A stretch of DNA of 64,000 nt from Epiperipatus broadwayi (GCA_028023455.1 JAQFVV010012446.1:808001-872000); one strand, 5' to 3'; shown: positions 23,446 through 37,409, numbered from the stretch's first letter. The notes: a model not told the origin generated them from the sequence alone. Made by a program: numbers and translations.

Positions 23446-23689
23446 TACGTAATCAATATGCGTTAAATAAATTTATAATTACAAATTACTTTAGAAGATT
23501 ATCTTTTAATATAAATACGTAATTTTTTTTCCCATTTACAAATTGGGAGGGGAGGGGGACAAGCTGTAATTTTGATTTAAAATTTACATTAGTTTTTACT
23601 AACTTAGATTTTTTTTTTTTTAAAAAAATTCATTTCATGTTCATATATATTAACATAAATCGACTATAATAACGTATTATTCTGTGCAG

Positions 23690-23790
23690 TTAAAAACAAT
23701 GCAAATGCAATATTTTATTATTCCATATTTTCAAAAATAGCTGAAAATTTTCAACCATCCTTCAAACTTCCTCAGAATTGTAATGATAAC
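23690..23790 (-). repeat. PLE-terminus-like fragment
   Basis: The minus strand reads CTGAGGAAGTTTGAAGGA... then TCAGCTATTTTTGAAAATATG, matching the 29094-29170 fragment. It is a decayed CTGA-hairpin-GAAA module. Confidence 0.45.
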
Positions 23791-23799
23791 AATAAACAG

Positions 23800-25905
23800 C
23801 CACTCAATAATGAGTATGCCATTCCAACTATAAAAAAAAGAAGAAAGAAACCACTCTAGAAATTAGTTTTTGCAATGACTATACAAACCAATCTGTAAAC
23901 TACAAATATATCCCCATATAAAACATGTTGGTCCATTTTTATATTTACTTAATATTTTACGATCCTTAACAGAAAACTTTTCTTTCTGAAATCCTTTAAC
24001 ATTATCCCTAATTGTAGATCATTCTGTGTTTTGACTTAATTATAATTATTAAATATTATTTCTCTAAACTGAAAAATATAAAATAATAAATATTAAACAC
24101 TGTTTAAATAATAGTTTACAGAGATACCTAAATTGTTAAATAGTCTTAAACTAATGCAGGTATGTGGACCAAAACATGTTAATATATAATGGTATTATAC
24201 ATATCTATACATACACAGATACACTTATAAATTATTTCAGTAAATATATATCGTTTGTAACTTCATATTTTAAATTTTTTCCTTTATCACTGACATTAAA
24301 ATAAAAAATCTTCAACTTAAAAAACACCTTTTCAAAACATGATAGAACCATTCTTAAATTATAAATAAAGGTTTTTAAGATAAAAAAGAAAAAAATACCT
24401 AATTGCTTTGAAAGTTTACTTCAAGTACCTTTTCTGCTTGGTCTTCATGGTCCTTCTGGAAAATTGTATCTTTATAAAACTTGTTCCATTAACATTTTTA
24501 GAAATTTTTTCAAAGATTGTGTTTTAAAACAAGTGGGAGTTACTTTTCTAATGGATATAGTAGAGAAATTGACATTTCTTTAAAATTAAAGTTAGTTTTT
24601 CTCAGTAATGTCTCTATAGACATATGTTTTATCATCAGGTCTTCCAATTATGATCCACATGTAGCTATAATGGATTCATATGTGCTTTCACATGTCTACC
24701 ATAGCAACATATTCACCAGAATTTCACACCAATCTGGCCTCTCATACAAAATGCTGGTATGACATGTCCTAGTGAACAGATATAGAAGATAAATGCTGGA
24801 AGTCCTTGACTCAGTCCCGTTTTAATCTCTGTATCTTCGGTATAGCAAGGGGTGCCAGTCACACACATCTTAAAATAATAAGACATGACAAAATAGTTGC
24901 ATCAGTATACTTCTTTATATGACTGTAAATTCTATGAAATTTACAAAAATATAAAAGTATGATCAATAAGTCTTTTCCTTCTTAATCAATAAAAGAGATA
25001 AGATTGTAACTGTATTAACAATTGTGGCTTTTTTTAATCTTATTTATGTCAAAACATGAATAGGTTCAAATTAATTTCTTAATTAAAAATTCTTTCTTAA
25101 TGCTTTGAGTAAAAAAACATTGGAATTAATTTTTATAATCTCTTGCCTTTTGAATATCCTTGATTTATACAAAAATGGCTGTTTCCACTTGCTGCATTAG
25201 AATTTGATGTTTGTCAAAACCAAATATAAATTCAATTGTATTAAATAGAGATCTTTTTTATTTTAATTTTAAATCAATCCTAGTACTTCAAAAGTATCAA
25301 GAAATATTATTACTTAATTAATCAAAATTTGTAAGATATTCTAGACTTTATATTAAATGTCTATAGGTGTATATTTGTTTTTGTTCATTTCTCCTTTTCT
25401 TTTACTTTAAATATATATCCACACAAATATTCAAGGTTACACATACACTATGATGGATGCAATAAGACTAATTCATCTCAATATAGGTAAAAGATTTAAA
25501 AAAATAGCTTAAGAATGAGTATTCCTTTGCGGAGTAAAGATCTTTCCAATAGTTTTTTAAAAAAAACCGAGGAGAGGCATTATTAACTAATTAGCCCTAT
25601 CCCCTACATAATGAAATTTCAAAAATATATAGAATTTGTTTAATAAATGAATGCAGCCAATATATGTTTGTAAAATTAAAAATATTAACTAAATGAAGTC
25701 ACTGTAAACAAATTAACAGTTTACTTTTTCAAAAAAATATGAAAAATTATACTAAAATAAATCTAAAAATCTATATATTATAATATATATTTACCTAAAT
25801 CTTAAATGGCATTTAAACATACATCTATTTTTTTAAATCAAAATAAAATGAATTCTCACAAATACATTTGCTAATATATGTGAGAATATTACATAATATA
25901 GATAA
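23800..25905. other. Gene-less intron
   Basis: AT-rich DNA. The frame at 24517-24762 is not recognised and has no splice or motif support. No other feature was found. Confidence 0.45.
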
Positions 25906-25910
25906 TATAC

Positions 25911-26235
25911 ACAGAAAGTGCCACTAAGTGCAAGCCAGAGTAATTAATGGATGCAGGAAGTTTTGTGCATAAAATCCCTATCAACTCATCTAATATCCCC
26001 AGACTAGTTTCTAACTTGTGGCTTTTATTATTCAGGAGCCTTGGATCTGAGAGCACTGCACCTAGATCTTAGGATCTAATGCAACCTTCCAGCAGCGATC
26101 TTTTATCTTATTAGCTAATTATAAAGCTAGGTATGGATTTTATGCACAAACCTTCCTGCATCCATTGATTATTCTGGCTTGCACTGAGTGGTGCTACTAC
26201 ATGAAGAGTTTTGTCTCTGCGTAAACAGCTTGTGT
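25911..26235. mobile_element. Family A fold-back MITE, expanded copy
   Basis: The left arm (GTGCCACTAAGTGCAAGCCA...) and right arm (GGCTTGCACTGAGTGGTGCT...) are preserved. The loop holds an extra segment, CCTTGGATCTGAGAGCACTG, that is also present in the copy at 37181-37400. The flank GCATAAATAATGATGATCATGTGAT matches other copies. Confidence 0.65.
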
Positions 26236-26305
26236 AAGCATAAATAATGATGATCATGTGATATTAAGTGGTTTTATAGATGATATAATCTAAAAAATAA
26301 ACTAT

Positions 26306-27269
26306 ACCCGGGTCTTGTTTTATGCGGTAGATAGGTTCCACAAAAAACCTGCATTAAAAAAAATCACACAAAAATAGACTTAATTTACCTTGAAAAATGG
26401 GGGATAGGGGCTGTAATTTTCAGAATTCGCATAAAAGCAAAGCAACAAGGAAAAATTACTTTAAAATTTGCATTAAAAAAAATAAGCAAATAAATTATGA
26501 CTAATAAAAAATTTCAAATATTTGAAAAAAATTAATACAAAGTTTTTTTACTTTTTTTATTACTATAGTATTTAATTTTACATTTTACATATATATTTTA
26601 ATCATTAACGCTAGCGTTCGTTTGTAAACTGGTAAGAAATCAGATTCGATGTGATGTGATGTATTGTGGCTTCTCCTTAAACGAAGTCAAGAATTTCTCA
26701 GCAATTATGCCCAGAGAAATCTGTTAACCACTTTATTTTTATTCGTGATGTGATGTACAACTAGTGCCATTTTCAGTCTTGTGCTGTGTTAATGGTTTTC
26801 TGTTTCTATATTAAAAAAATGAGATCGTAATCAAAACAAAAAGATTATACATTATCATTAGAAAGATTATTTTCAGTTTATAAAATCTTCGTTTTCTATT
26901 TTAAAAATCTAAATGATTATTTATTTCTGTTATATATAATAAAATACGTTTTAAAAGTTTAAATTTTTTGAATACTGTATTTATTGCAATATTTTTATAT
27001 GTAAGTATAAATCTATTATTATTATTATTTATTCATTAATATAAATAGGTTATTTATATACAGCTTCAGGCCATATTCACGTTAGCTGCTAATATAATGT
27101 TATATTTTTTTGGGGAAAAAAAGTATTTCAAGTCAAAATAAGTTATTAATAATTTAAATTTCTTGATATCTAATAAATATAGTGAAATATGAAAGATATT
27201 AAGAAGAAACATGAATCGCATAACTTCAAAATTGCATTAAAATAATCCGCATAAAATGAGGCCCAGGTG
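26306..27269. mobile_element. Pogo/Tigger-like element with TA target
   Basis: Ends CCCGGGTCTTGTTTTATGCGG and (complement) CACCTGGGCCTCATTTTATGCGG are matching terminal inverted repeats, each next to a TA dinucleotide. GGTTCCACAAAAAACCTGC near the left end resembles pogo/Tigger termini. No transposase frame remains. A LINE tail lies inside (26640-26755). Confidence 0.5.
26640..26755 (-). mobile_element. LINE 3' UTR and tail, nested
   Basis: The minus strand carries GTGGTTAACAG...CATAATTGCTGAGAAATTC...GAAGCCACAATACATCACAT, the same 3' end as 34244-34345, 35500-35600 and 41640-41785. It ends in repeated CACAT units instead of poly(A). Confidence 0.7.
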
Positions 27270-27274
27270 TACTG

Positions 27275-28369
<1,095 letters not shown>

Positions 28370-28534
28370 CTACAATCATGAATGAAAATAGATGCACATA
28401 AAAAATATAATAAAAAAATTTTGCTATAATATAATTATATTCAATGTATAAACAGACTATAATAAATTTTAACTTATCATAATGAGACAATATACATATA
28501 CATAAATTTAAAATTTTTAATGACTAATGTAGAT

Positions 28535-28860
28535 GTGAATTAATTAGTAAATAAGATAACCGTTATTTATACGAAGTTAAATCCGCAACCAAGATGAAGC
28601 AGCAACCTATTAGAGCATTCTGCAAGCTGAATGAAAAGAATAGCAAACCTCCTTTTGATTAGTAGTAGCTTGGAGAGGTTTTCTATTATTCCCATACAGC
28701 CCGCAGAACCGCTATAGTTGATTGCTGCTTAATCGCTAATATTACTATTACATAAAAAACATAGCGCTATATAAAATAATATCTCATTATCCACCTTGTA
28801 TGTGAATTTAACTTTGTATATATAATGGTTATCCCATTTACTAATTAATTTACAATATAT
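28535..28860. mobile_element. TIR element about 320 bp
   Basis: TGTGAATTAATTAGTAAATA... (28535-28600) is complementary, with mismatches, to 28797-28856. Inside, 28728-28796 is the CTTAATCGCTAATATTACTA to AGCGCTATATAAAATAATAT end block of the palindrome family at 11.5-12.6 kb. No coding is present. Confidence 0.55.
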
Positions 28861-29093
28861 ATATAAATAATTAAAAAATATACATTATACATGTTGTATT
28901 AAAAGTTATTTATTTTAAAAACTAAATACAATTAAAATTAAGTATTCAGACACATAATTTGATTATAAAATATTTTTTAAAAAATCAGATTAAATTAAAT
29001 TATTTAAAGTGTTCGTAGTCTTATTATATACAAAAAATTTTGTTTTGCATGTTTATTTTGATATAAAGATTATTTCCACACATTGTATATATT

Positions 29094-29170
29094 ACAGCTC
29101 TGAAGAAATCTGCTGGATTGTCGAAATTATCAGCTATTTTTGAAAGTGTGGAATAACAAGGTATTGCATC
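29094..29170 (+). repeat. PLE-terminus-like module
   Basis: CTGAAGAAATC-TGCTG-GATTGTCGAAATT is a CTGA-hairpin-GAAA module followed by ATCAGCTATTTTTGAAAGTGTGG. The same sequence, more decayed, is on the minus strand at 23690-23790. A four-base stem (AATC/GATT) is possible. Confidence 0.45.
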
Positions 29171-29845
29171 TGTATAATGTAAAGTGTATAGAAAAACATG
29201 GCTAACAATATTTCTGGGTATGAGTATAATTATTACAATATGCCACTACATTTGTCGGAACCACTGTGCATAAAAACAGAATTCAGCTAAGAAAAATCAT
29301 TTCACTTCAAACCATTAAAAGAAAAATCAAACTAAAATTAAATTTATTTATTTTGCTTTTATATTCAATTGTAAATAATGATAAATCAGCTTCACTTAAT
29401 GAAATGTCCAAAAAAAGAAAACTAACAAAGACAAGTCAGAGAGGTTATTTGTGAACGGCTGTAAACATTTCAAGTCAAGCTATTACGGACTGCAACAATC
29501 AAGTAGCTACTAGTTCCTTCCTCTTTATGGTAATTCTAATCTAATTTTGCAAAGCAATTTGAAACAAATCAAAGATAGAAAAATCATAAGAAATGAAATA
29601 TGTATAAATTTAAAAAAAAAGAGGATTTCAGATAATTATCATAAATACATGAATTATGCAAGGAAATTAAAATTGATAATAGAAGTACAGCTGAGAATTA
29701 CAGTACAAAAAATAAATGGACACTAATGAAAAGTGAGATACAGTTGAAAGTGAAAAGGTATAGGAAAAAAAAGAGAAAAACCAAATGTATAAATTGAAAA
29801 ACATGTTGCAATACAAAAACAATATTTGTAATTAATTATATTAAA

Positions 29846-30065
29846 ACAGGCACAACTCTCCATACAATAGTGCCACTCAATGCAAGCCGGAGTAATCAAT
29901 GGATGCCAGAAGGCTTGTGCATAAAATCCCTATCTAGTGCCTATTCATCTAATATCCCCAGACTAGTTTCTGGTTTGTGGCTTTCATCAGAGAGGAGCCT
30001 TCTGGCATCCATTGATTACTCTGACTTGCACTGAGTGGCACTACTGTATGGAGAGTTGTGCCTGT
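29846..30065. mobile_element. Family A fold-back MITE, complete copy
   Basis: About 70-bp near-perfect terminal inverted repeats run from ACAGGCACAACTCTCCATAC to its complement. Arm blocks AGTAATCAATGGATGCCAGA and its reverse frame a centre with CCCCAGACTAGTTTCTGG. It has no coding capacity. At least eight further complete or partial copies lie in the window (5353, 8110, 19868, 25911, 32340, 37190, 47527, 49615), often followed by a GAGCAAGCATAAGAAATGGT-type flank, so part of that flank belongs to the repeat. Confidence 0.85.
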
Positions 30066-30069
30066 TTTA

Positions 30070-31590
30070 ATAACAGTTATGAGCAAGCATAAGAAATGGT
30101 GATCATGTGATGTTTGGTGATGTGATTAATTATATATTACAAAAAGTAGAGATAATGTTTTTATATCAACAAAATACCATCTATAAGCTCAATTGTTTCT
30201 GACATGTTACTTCATTGCATCGGCGAAAGATATTCATCGTTTACTGGGGTTTTTTTAGACATTATTTTTTACCAAGAATGTTCTTAAAGTTGCATATAAA
30301 CCCATTGTAAACAGGATTAAAGCAAAAATTATCATTAAAACAACTGCCAACAAACAAGTACTTTACAAATCTCGAATTAAAAAAAAAAAAGTTACGTTCA
30401 AATATGTCTAAAAATAATGTGCATATGAAGGTGAATTATAATGTGGTCTACTTGAAAAGGCGCGTTTTAATGTATCTATAATGTGAGAGGTTGGTCTGAC
30501 TTCTGGACCGATGGATGGGTATAATATGATTGGGTAAAAGGTGAAAGATGCGTTGATAAAAATAAAAACTTGCCGAAGTATTTTATGTTGCAAAAGCGTC
30601 ACAAATAGTTCCATTTAAAACATACCCTCATCATTACAGTCAGCTAATTCAAAACATAAATGAATGAAATAGGTACCATATTTAAAAGAAAGATTCATTT
30701 ACTAATTCCAGAGAATACTATTTGATATTTCCTATAATACACAAAATTTAAAATCTACATGCTTTAAGTATGAAAATGAACGGCATATGCATCGTATGGT
30801 TTTGGATATTATTCCAATGACAATAATACTTTCTTGTAATTTGGTGATCTGCTTTAGAAGTGGCGAGTCTAGTCCTAAATAACAGGCAAGTATCGCATTT
30901 AAATTATTTAACAAATACGGACATTTAATATTCAATTGTTTTTCCAAGTCTTAATGCCCAAGAAGTCAGTAATAGCGAGGTGAACAAGAACCATCAGTTA
31001 GTCGTTCCGTTAAATCAAATAGCATTTGAAGTCTAGAACCATAAAAGTGAAAAAGACGATACTTATTAAATAATTAAGGCAGCGTTAATGATATAGTAAC
31101 AATTGCTCAAGTCAACACATATTAAATAAAGAAACCTACTTATAAATATTAGGGCAGGTTCTGTCTAAAATCGACAGAAGAAATTATTTTGGTAGTGCAC
31201 TGAATAAGAATGATGTTTAAAAAACAGTCTTGTAAGGAAAAAAATGAAGGTGGAATTATGCAATCCAACATAAAAACCAATTTATAGAATTTAGTACAAG
31301 AAAAAATTACCGATAGTAGATATTGCAATTATACCAAGATAAAACCCTATATGGAAAATTGCACCATTAATAATGAATGAACTAGTAGTGCTTTAAGGCA
31401 GAGTTGAAAACCTGCTAAGGAACTAAAGAATGACTGGTTCTTTCAGATTGCTTACAGTGATCATATATGAATTAACATACCTGTTACGTAGAAATATAAT
31501 TTAATTATTCATCACAAAAGTTTTAAGGTAATAGCTTATCTGGAACATGAATTATAACGTTAAATGTCGCAGTATGTTTCGTACTTTCAT
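30070..31590. other. Intron with unclassified decayed frames
   Basis: Minus-strand frames at 30408-30614 and 30732-30947 have protein-like composition (for example YLLNNLNAILACYLGLDSP) but no recognised motif. They may be transposon remnants. Confidence 0.3.
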
Positions 31591-31800
31591 AAAGTTCTTT
31601 AATACTTTTCCCCGAAACAAAATCTTGCAAAGCACTTGAAAAAGTTCTTGTGACTCGTGGTTTTATTGCCGTACAAAGTTTCAATCATTTTAAATGTTTT
31701 CATAACATTTTTGCCCCATTTAAAAGAAAATTTAAAGTGTATTCTTCCATCATGAATTAAGATACCAAAACATACAGTCACATTTCATGTCATCACGGAT
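31540..31800 (-). pseudogene. Mariner transposase N-terminal remnant
   Basis: The minus-strand frame reads FKFSFKWGKNVMKTFKMIET, then LYGNKTTSHKNFFKCFARF, which follows the mariner N-terminal pattern F-x-F-K-x-G-K-x-x-x-E-T-F-x-M then Y-G-x-x-x-x-S-R-x-x-x-F-E-W-F-x-R-F, the first helix-turn-helix. The catalytic DD34D region is not found. It is truncated and frameshifted at both ends. Confidence 0.7.
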
Positions 31801-32339
31801 GACTCCGACATGGCAACGCATTAAAATTTTTGTGATAAATAACTAAACTATATAACTATGCAACTCAAGTTAATATAGAGATGGCGTGTAGATAGCTTGG
31901 ATAGAGAAATGAGTTACCTCTTCATTGAAACACATTGTGTGTGATGAAGGTATGATGAATATATGTCATGTGCCTCACAGGTGAGCCTTATTAATAAAAA
32001 ATGGAATAATAAATTTGAATCTTGATTTAATAAGGAAACATGACTTTGGTTATGAATCCAAGCTTAAAATGTAGGATATTTTCTTTAAAATCTTTAGAAA
32101 TGTTATATAAATACATGTATTATATGTGTTAACTTAATCCAGATAATATGTTCGGGATAATTAAGAACAAAAACTGTATATTATGATGCTTTAATTTCTA
32201 CCAAGAGTTTCCTTAAAATTGTATATAAATTGCCTGTAAGCACATAAAGGCAGAAAACAACATTAATATAACTTTTAAAACCACTAAAACATCACATGAT
32301 CATTATCCTATGCTTATACAAGTTGTTATTATAGTAACA

Positions 32340-32595
32340 AACTCTCCATAGAGTAGCAGTACCCAACCTAAGCCTTAATAATTAATGGATGTAAAAAGAT
32401 TTGTGTATAAAATACTGATCTCGTGCCTACTCATCCAATATCCCAGACAAGTTCCTAACTTGTGGCTTTCGTCAATGAGAAGAAATGGAGCTGAAAGCAT
32501 GGCACCTACACCTAGGCACTAGATGGTAATTTTTTACACCAATCTTCTAGCATAAGACTTGCACTGGGTGGCACTACTGTATCTAGAATTTGCTG
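32340..32595. mobile_element. Family A fold-back MITE, diverged copy
   Basis: CAAACTCTCCATAGAGTAGC, TGCCTACTCATCCAATATCC and GACTTGCACTGGGTGGCACT keep the order of 29846-30065 with many substitutions. It directly abuts the LINE at 32600. Confidence 0.6.
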
Positions 32596-32599
32596 GGAG

Positions 32600-34345
32600 A
32601 AATACAAGGAGGTTTAAGATCAGATAGGCATATAGGAGATAGTTTATTAGTAGCCACACAACTTATAGACATGAGTGGAAATACAAGTAGACAGTTATAT
32701 AATCTTTATAGATATAGAGAAGGCATATAATAGAGTAAATAGAAATAGATTATGGGTAAGTTTAGTAGATTTGGGAATGAATGGAGCTTTAGTGGATCTT
32801 ATTAAGAGATTGTATGAAAATAATTACTATACGTATCAATTAGGTAATATAGAATCACTTAAGAGTTTTAAATGGGTCGGATTAAGGCAAGGATGCCCTA
32901 TGTCACCTATTTTGTTTTTGTTATATTTCAGAGAAATGGAGAGAGCAATAGAAAGACTATGAAGAGGAGTAGAGATACCATTAATAGATGGTAAGAAAGT
33001 GTATATATTATCAGGTCTTTTATTTGCTGATGATACATTCTTATGCATAGAAAGTATGAAATATATGGAAATTATGCTAAAGACATGTGCAAGGGTGGGT
33101 AAAGAGATGGGGATTAAATTTGGTGTAGAAAAATCAAAAGTAATGATGAATGCTGGGGAAAAAGAAGAGAAAGAATTTTGATTGGGGGATATGGGTTAAA
33201 TGGGGTGAATAGATATAACTATTTGGAAATCATCTTAAGTAATCAGAGAAATTTCTTGAATGAATGGGAGAAAAAGTTGATAAATGAAGCAAAAAAAAGA
33301 GAGGAACTGGTAAAGCAATTAAGTGTTTTCATATAATAAATATGATGTAGCAATAATTGTATGGAAGAGAGTGGCAGTAACATAGTTAACTTATGGCAAC
33401 AATGTGTTACGTGTAAGTAAAGGAGTGTTAGATTACTTAGAAAAAGTACAGAAAAGTAGGAAGACATGCATTAGATGCAGATGTATAAACAGCAAAGGAG
33501 GTATTTCAAGGAGAAATGGGATTGTCAAGTTTTTATATGAGAGATGTAAAAAGCAAAATTAAAATGTTCGATAGATTGCAATTTATGAATAGTAAGAAAA
33601 TAATCAGAATAGTATATAATTGGGTTAGGAGAAAAGGACAGACAATAAGATGGGTGAGTAACGGAGTATGGTATGCAGAAGATTTAAATAAAGACTTTGT
33701 GTCAGTATATTTGTATAAAATATGGAAGGATTGTGTTAGAATTGTTGAGTGTTATAGTGGTAAGGAATGGAATAGAAGAATAGATGCATTAATAAAAAAT
33801 AGGGAGTTGGAGAGATGGAGAACTAGTATGAAAAGTAAAAAGAGTTTAAATATATATAGAAGTAAACAAAATATTGGATGTGAGTTAATTTACGATAATA
33901 GCAAGGAAAGTAGTTTACTGTTTAAGGCTTGGTTAGCAACAAGGCAATATATGCACATAAATGGAGGAATGTTGGTACCTTAATCTGCAAGTTATAAAAG
34001 GAACAATTGAAAATATTAGGCATCTATTAATTGAATTTAAATGCTTACAAACAGAAAGGATACAAATAATGAAAGTTGTGGGAGAATAAATATAAACAAA
34101 TTGATTATACAGAAAGTGGTTCCTTGGTTTTTACGGTGGGTTTGGAAAAAGATAAGGGAATCTAGATATAAAGACATTAGAGTGAACAAAGATGATGTTG
34201 TGGAAATGGGATTGAGCAGAATAGAAAAGAATGTGGGAAAAACTTAGGGTGGGGAATGAAAAGGGAAAGTAAAGTGGTTAACAGGTTTCTGTGGGCATAG
34301 TGGCTGAAAGATTCCTGACTCCAATAAAGAAGAAGCCACAGCGAA
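32600..34345 (+). mobile_element. LINE ORF2 3' half (RT to tail)
   Basis: Plus-strand fragments in order: EIQGGFRSDRHIGDSL (32600), IIFIDIEKAYNRVNRNRLW (RT motif A, 32700), GLRQGCPMSPILFLLYF (motif B, 32880), LLFADDTFLCIE (FADD catalytic box, 33015) and KEMGIKFGVEKSKVMM. A thumb and C-terminal region (33516-33983) follows, ending in a decayed HLLIEFKCL zinc-ribbon. The 3' UTR (34244-34345) matches 26640, 35500 and 41640. Catalytic FADD is intact but stops and frameshifts occur between blocks. The 5' endonuclease is missing, as usual for truncated insertions. Confidence 0.85.
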
Positions 34346-34716
34346 TCGCATACTCTAAAGAAGAGTTTTGTGAAAGTATTGCAAACAATCATAGTATTGA
34401 AAACAATAATGAAAGAAGTGAATGCAATTTCAGAAATTAAAAGATTGCTAATTCCAGAGAATACCATTGGATAGTTTCAGTCAATATATGAAAGTTTAAA
34501 ATTGTTATGTTTCAGGTGAAAATGTAATGACATTTTTGCATTGTTGCTTTAATTATAAGTAAAAATAGTTATGTCAAATGTTGCTAATAAGCTCCCGATA
34601 TAATTTATATGTATTGTATTAGGAAAAAATTATTCGCATTTGTACATAATTATATGAAATAAACATACTATGATTTTTGTAGCAATTTCTTAACACCTAT
34701 GCTTAATATATTTTTA

Positions 34717-34908
<192 letters not shown>

Positions 34909-35089
34909 TTAAAACATTAATATACTTTATTTAGCTAATAATGAATTTAATACATTCTTTTGACATTATTATAACTATTAAATTCCTAAAAAATAAGCAT
35001 AATCCATAAAAATGGCATTAATATTTTATATCATATAATCATATATTTAATGGTTAGTTATTACATAAACATAATTTGATTATATATAT

Positions 35090-35495
35090 AAATACTAATA
35101 ATTCCCACTATATTATTTTCTTCCATCCATTTTGCGACCCTTCCAGTCACCATATATGCAAAAACATTATATAACACTGACGTTGCCGCTATCAGTCTAT
35201 AATTACTTAACTTTAACTTTCTATGATCCTTACTCTTTCCTTTAAATAGTAATCTTAGTCTTGTATTACTCCAACTATCTGGAAAATCTCTCTACTGGGG
35301 TCATCTTATTAAAACATGATAATAGGTTTAATTTTGCCCTAGGTCCTAAATTTCATTATCATCTCTGCTGTCCATCCATATAAACCTCTTGCCTTTCCAC
35401 TTTCCAATTTCTTCTCTGTGTCATTCAGTTCATTTTATGTAAACCTAATATTTCCATATTACTCTATCCTTCACATCTAACATCTTTTCCATATC
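35090..35495 (-). mobile_element. LINE RT N-terminal fragment
   Basis: The minus strand reads LLFKGKSKDHRKLKLSNYRL then IAATSVLYNVFAYMVTGRVA and KWMEE, the segment just upstream of QGGFR in LINE RTs (compare 32600). It lies immediately downstream of another copy's tail in the same orientation. Confidence 0.7.
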
Positions 35496-35496
35496 C

Positions 35497-36330
35497 CATG
35501 TGATGGGATGCACTATGACTTCTCCTTAAACGGAGTCAGGAATCTCTCAGCAACTATGCCCAGAGAAACCCTTTAGCCACTTTACCTTCCCTTTACATTC
35601 TCCACCCTAAGTTTTTCCATAATCTGCTCCATCCCATTTCCACAACAAAATCTTTGTCAATTCCATGGCCTTCATATCTAAATCCCCCTTATCTTTTCCC
35701 AAACCCAGCATAAAAACCAATAACCCACTTTCTGTATAATCACTTTTTTCATATTTATTCTTCCATAATTTCATTATTTGTACCCTTTCTGCTTTCAAGC
35801 ATTTACATTCAATTAACAGATGCTTAATATTTTCTATGCCTTCCTTACACAATTTGCAGACTAAATCACCCATATTTTTCCATTTACATATATATATATC
35901 CCTTTTTGCTAAAGATCCCGTTCAAGCCTTGAACAATACACTACTTTCCTTGCTATTATCATAAATTAACTCGCACCCAATGTTCCGTTTACTTTTATAT
36001 ATAAACTCTTTTTACTCTCCATACTAGTTCTCCATCTCTCCAACTCCCTATTCTTTATTAATGCATCTATTTTTTTATCCCATTCCTTATCACTATAACA
36101 CTCAACAATCCTCCTAACACAATCATCCCATCTTTTGTACAAGTATACTGATATAAATTCTTTATCCAATCCTCTGCATACTGCATTATCTTTCTCACCC
36201 ATCTTGTTGTCTGCCCTTTACTCATAACCCAATTAAATACTATTTTGGCTATTCTTTTATTATCCATAAACTGCAACCTACCAAACATTTCCATTTTGCT
36301 TTTTTGCATCTCTCATATAAAAACTTGACC
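35497..36330 (-). mobile_element. LINE C-terminal fragment and tail
   Basis: The minus strand reads KMEMFGRLQFMDNKRIAKIV and NRELERWRTSMESKKSLYIK (same as 33516-33983), then LVCKLCKEGIENIKHLLIEC, giving a C-x2-C...H...C zinc-ribbon at the C-terminus, and the shared 3' tail to 35497. Its frames are less damaged than in the 32.6-kb copy and allow the C-terminal finger to be read. Confidence 0.8.
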
Positions 36331-36334
36331 ATCC

Positions 36335-37180
36335 CATTTACATTGCATACATAGTGACATCTATCTTATTTATCTAAAATTAACTATAACCTATTAAAAC
36401 CATACAATATTTTTAAGACAAAAAAAAAAACCCTGTATAAATGTATATTATATAACCTTCCATTTATTTATCTTTAGCCAATTATTAGTCAAATTAATTG
36501 ATATTTTATATATGTTCACACAATTATTTTTGTTATAATTAATGTAATTGGTTTCATATACCTTCCTTCTAATAGGTTCTTTAACATAATTTAACGGTCT
36601 TATATTTTGACAATCTATTTTATATTATTTTAAATAATGAATATATAAGGCAGATCCATCATCTCTTCTATTAATAGCACTATTATGTTTATTTGCTCTT
36701 TTATCTAATTGTTTCCCATAGTAAACCATATAGTAAATTCCACAAAGTAATTTTATATACAATTCCGTTTTCATATTTCATATCTCTTATTTTATATTAT
36801 CTATACATTTGTCGAGATTTTTACTATTTGACTATCTTATATTGCTGCTTTTATTTATATAATTTTTATTTTTTAGTAATATGTGATAAATTTTAGGGAA
36901 GTATGAAAGTTTTATCCATTTTTTATTATTCTTAGATCAGTTATTATTATTTATAATAAAATTATTATGAATATTAATATTTGAATTAGGTGATTTTATA
37001 GTTAAAAATATATTTTCAATACCCTTAGGATAATATCCATAATTAGTGTATAATTCAATAAATTGTTCCATTTGTAAAGTAGATATATTTTTAGTTTCAA
37101 AAGGAACTTTATTGAGCTTAATAATTGCACAAACAGACTTAAAAAAAACCCAGGAATACCGGCCTATATATCATCATGAC
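36335..37180. other. Gene-less intron
   Basis: Very AT-rich DNA. The frame at 36693-36896 is Tyr/Phe/Leu-rich low-complexity sequence without a recognised motif. Confidence 0.5.
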
Positions 37181-37189
37181 AACTTATTA

Positions 37190-37400
37190 AAACAAGCAAA
37201 CTAACCATACAGTAGTACCACTCAAAGCAAGCCAGAGTAATCAATGGATGCCAAAAGGCCTATGCATAAAATTCACAACCAGTGCCTACTCGTCCAATAT
37301 CCCCAGACTAGTGTTTAGAGCCTTGGATCTGAGAGCACTGCACCCAGATCTTAGGATTTAATGCAACCCTCCAGCAGCCACCTTTTATCTCTACTTAACT
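37190..37400. mobile_element. Family A MITE, left part
   Basis: ACCACTCAAAGCAAGCCAGA, AGTAATCAATGGATGCCA and CCTTGGATCTGAGAGCACTG match 25911-26235. The right arm is replaced by unrelated sequence; another fragment (GGCAAAACTCTCCACACA) lies at 37630. Confidence 0.6.
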
Positions 37401-37409
37401 ACAAAATTA

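Noticed and set aside
29940-30000. Minus-strand CTGATGA...GAAAC-TA-GTC sequence in MITE family A, suggestive of a hammerhead core
   Set aside because: The bases between CTGATGA and GAAAC cannot form stem II, and the sequences around the would-be stem I pair with each other differently (CCAG with CTGG). The fold is not a hammerhead.
36693-36896. 67-residue frame with membrane-like composition
   Set aside because: Tyr/Leu/Phe richness follows from AT content, with no start context or conservation evidence.
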